This document shows, piece by piece, positions 62,550-64,000 of a DNA stretch of 64,000 nucleotides (within the stretch, counting starts at the first letter, position 1; every line of letters begins with the position of its first letter). Made by a program: the position numbers and the translations under genes. The notes below the pieces were generated by a model, which was not told the origin of the DNA, searched no databases, and saw nothing but the letters and a program-made list of their open reading frames with translations. The DNA lies in the NCBI RefSeq assembly GCF_015832195.1, contig NC_052027.1:3596001-3660000 (forward strand), written 5' to 3'. The stretch is from Motacilla alba alba. Taxonomy: Eukaryota > Chordata > Aves > Passeriformes > Motacillidae.

Positions 62550-62583
62550 AAAAAAAAAAAAAAAAAAACAAAAAAAAAAAAAA
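62550..62583. repeat. A-rich run with one interruption
   Basis: Thirty-three A with a single C at 62569. It could be a retroposon tail, but the upstream 300 bases match no gene or element I recognise. Confidence 0.85.
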
Positions 62584-64000
62584 GAAAGATGTAGCAAGAT
62601 CCCAAGATGTTTTGGTCTCACAGCACTGTGAGCTCAGAACCATTTGTGTGGGAGATGGTGAGGGCAGCACCACAGGGCTGGTGGGGCAGACCTGCCTGGG
62701 AGGAGAAGCCTGCCTCCAGGACCACTCCTCCTTCAGATATCTGTGAAGGCTTTGAGCCCTTGAAATCCATTATTAAAAACTCTCTTTGACTTCAGCGGGA
62801 GCCGGATTTCATCTTTAGTCCGAGTTTTGAGCAGAGAAGGGATTTCAGCTTGGGGAAGCTGGGCTGGATTAATCTTTTGTGTATGGGCTTCAAACATCTT
62901 TCACATTCACTTTAGCTTTACCTGTGTTGAACCAGGAAATAAATAATGGATATGGGAAGTAGGGTAATGCATTGTGGCACTGAAACCCTGGAGATGGCTG
63001 AATAATAAATAAAAGCCTTTTATCAGTGGCTTATGTCCTCGCTGGCTGAGTATCAAGCTGGGCAGCGAGAAGAGCAGTGCAAGGGTGAAGGGAGAGGAGA
63101 GGAAAAGGCAGCAGGAGCACAGCAGCTCTGGGGGAAGCCCCTGGGACAAACCAAGAGAGCAGCAGGCTGACAGTGCTCTGGTGAGGATGGGGTTCTGTGC
63201 CACAAAGCCCCTCTCAGTGGGCTGTGACTGTTCACAGGCAGGATTTGAGGAGTTTTGCTCATTGCCTGGCTGGGGGGTCCCACTGAGCTCTGCCAGGGGA
63301 ACATCAGAACCTCCCAAATGTAGAGGAGAATCCAGTTCAGAGGGACTAGTTTAGAGGAGAGTGTTAACTCCTGACCTCCATCAAGCCTGGAGTCATGAAT
63401 TGCAGGAAATGCTGGGAGGAACCATGGGCAAAGGGAGGGCTGAGGGGGGAGCCTGAGCCTGAGCTGAACCCCAGGAGGAGAACGTGGTGTAAAGACCCCA
63501 AACCAGGACCCTTTTCCAGGGAAGCAGAGCCCAGCCTGTGGTCCCAGCCCGTGCTGCTGGGAGCTGTGTGTGTATCCCAAGGGCCATCAGCTGCTTCACA
63601 CAGAGATGCCTTGGAGCTGAAACGGGGCGGTGGCAGCCCCAGGCGTGGATCGCTTCTCTCTCTGCACATCTGTCTCCAAACCCTGGAACTGCATTGTTGC
63701 TATTTGCAGCAAAAAACCGCTGTTTTCTACTTAATGTTTGTCTCTGAGGAGTGATCCCAGGGGGGCTGGCAGGTTTCTGGGGCTTCTTTACCCTGTGTGT
63801 GCTCCTGGAGAGTTTGGACATCTGAGAGAGGGAGCAGATGGGGGAGGAGGCACAGGGGGATGAAACCACTTCCCTACAGAGAGAAACACGTGGAGGAGTT
63901 TGTCTCTGTGAGACCTGCTGAATCCCAGATAATTCCTGCAAGTCTCCATGGCCGCTGGAGTTAATCGATGCCATTTGTTTGCCTCTGGGGCAGAGGGTAT

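Larger units (their letters stand above)
42961..64000. other. intergenic region downstream of SHQ1, second part
   Basis: No gene recognised. Contents: CR1 fragments at about 44.4, 45.8, 48.7, 53.0 and 55.6 kb; minisatellites and duplications at 48.0, 48.8, 52.9, 57.7 and 61.8 kb; a long A-run at 62.55 kb; and AT-rich or CpG-retaining islands listed separately. Overlapping open frames of 190-255 codons (52606-53370, 53133-53861, 54914-55558, 59909-60508, 61783-62508) run through repeats or low-complexity DNA and show no recognisable protein family. Confidence 0.7.

Noticed and set aside
62260..62590. Possible processed pseudogene ending in the A-run at 62550
   Set aside because: The upstream sequence shows no recognisable gene, no AATAAA ahead of the run and no clear target-site duplication.
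29526..64000. RYBP exons expected downstream of SHQ1 by synteny
   Set aside because: No open frame resembles the RYBP zinc finger or C-terminal region as I remember them; the gene presumably lies beyond the right edge.

Overview
This is vertebrate nuclear DNA, most likely from a bird. Coding sequence is split into short exons with GT-AG splice sites, long ORFs are almost absent, and the interspersed repeats I can recognise are 3' fragments of CR1-type LINEs, the dominant avian retroposon. I saw no Alu or L1 sequence. CR1 also occurs in other sauropsids, so 'bird' is an inference. I cannot name the species.

The only gene I can support is the 3' half of SHQ1 on the + strand (1 to about 29,525). 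Five exons (2598-2752, 4010-4063, 5880-6003, 8704-8824, 28357-28999) join in a consistent reading frame. They give 364 residues of the SHQ1-specific dyskerin-binding domain and the acidic serine-rich C-terminal tail, ending in TAA at 28997-28999. The N-terminal CS domain and the promoter lie upstream of the window. The last intron is about 19.5 kb and holds six of the CR1 fragments. Two AATAAA signals (29222 and 29498) lie in the 3' UTR.

From about 29.5 kb to 64 kb I find no gene. In human, SHQ1 is followed by a long gene-poor interval before RYBP, and this stretch fits that interval; no RYBP sequence is present. The background looks richer in GC than the introns. It contains more CR1 fragments, several minisatellites, small CpG-dense patches, and AT-rich or CpG-retaining islands with clusters of GATA or TCF/LEF motifs. 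Those islands are candidates for conserved regulatory elements, but without an alignment this is inference.

The most unusual local structure is a C-rich minisatellite at 42558-42960. It is built from only two unit lengths, 17 and 23 bp. Its 17-bp units place C-tracts exactly five bases apart, so the opposite strand is predicted to form G-quadruplexes. I found no convincing undescribed gene system here.
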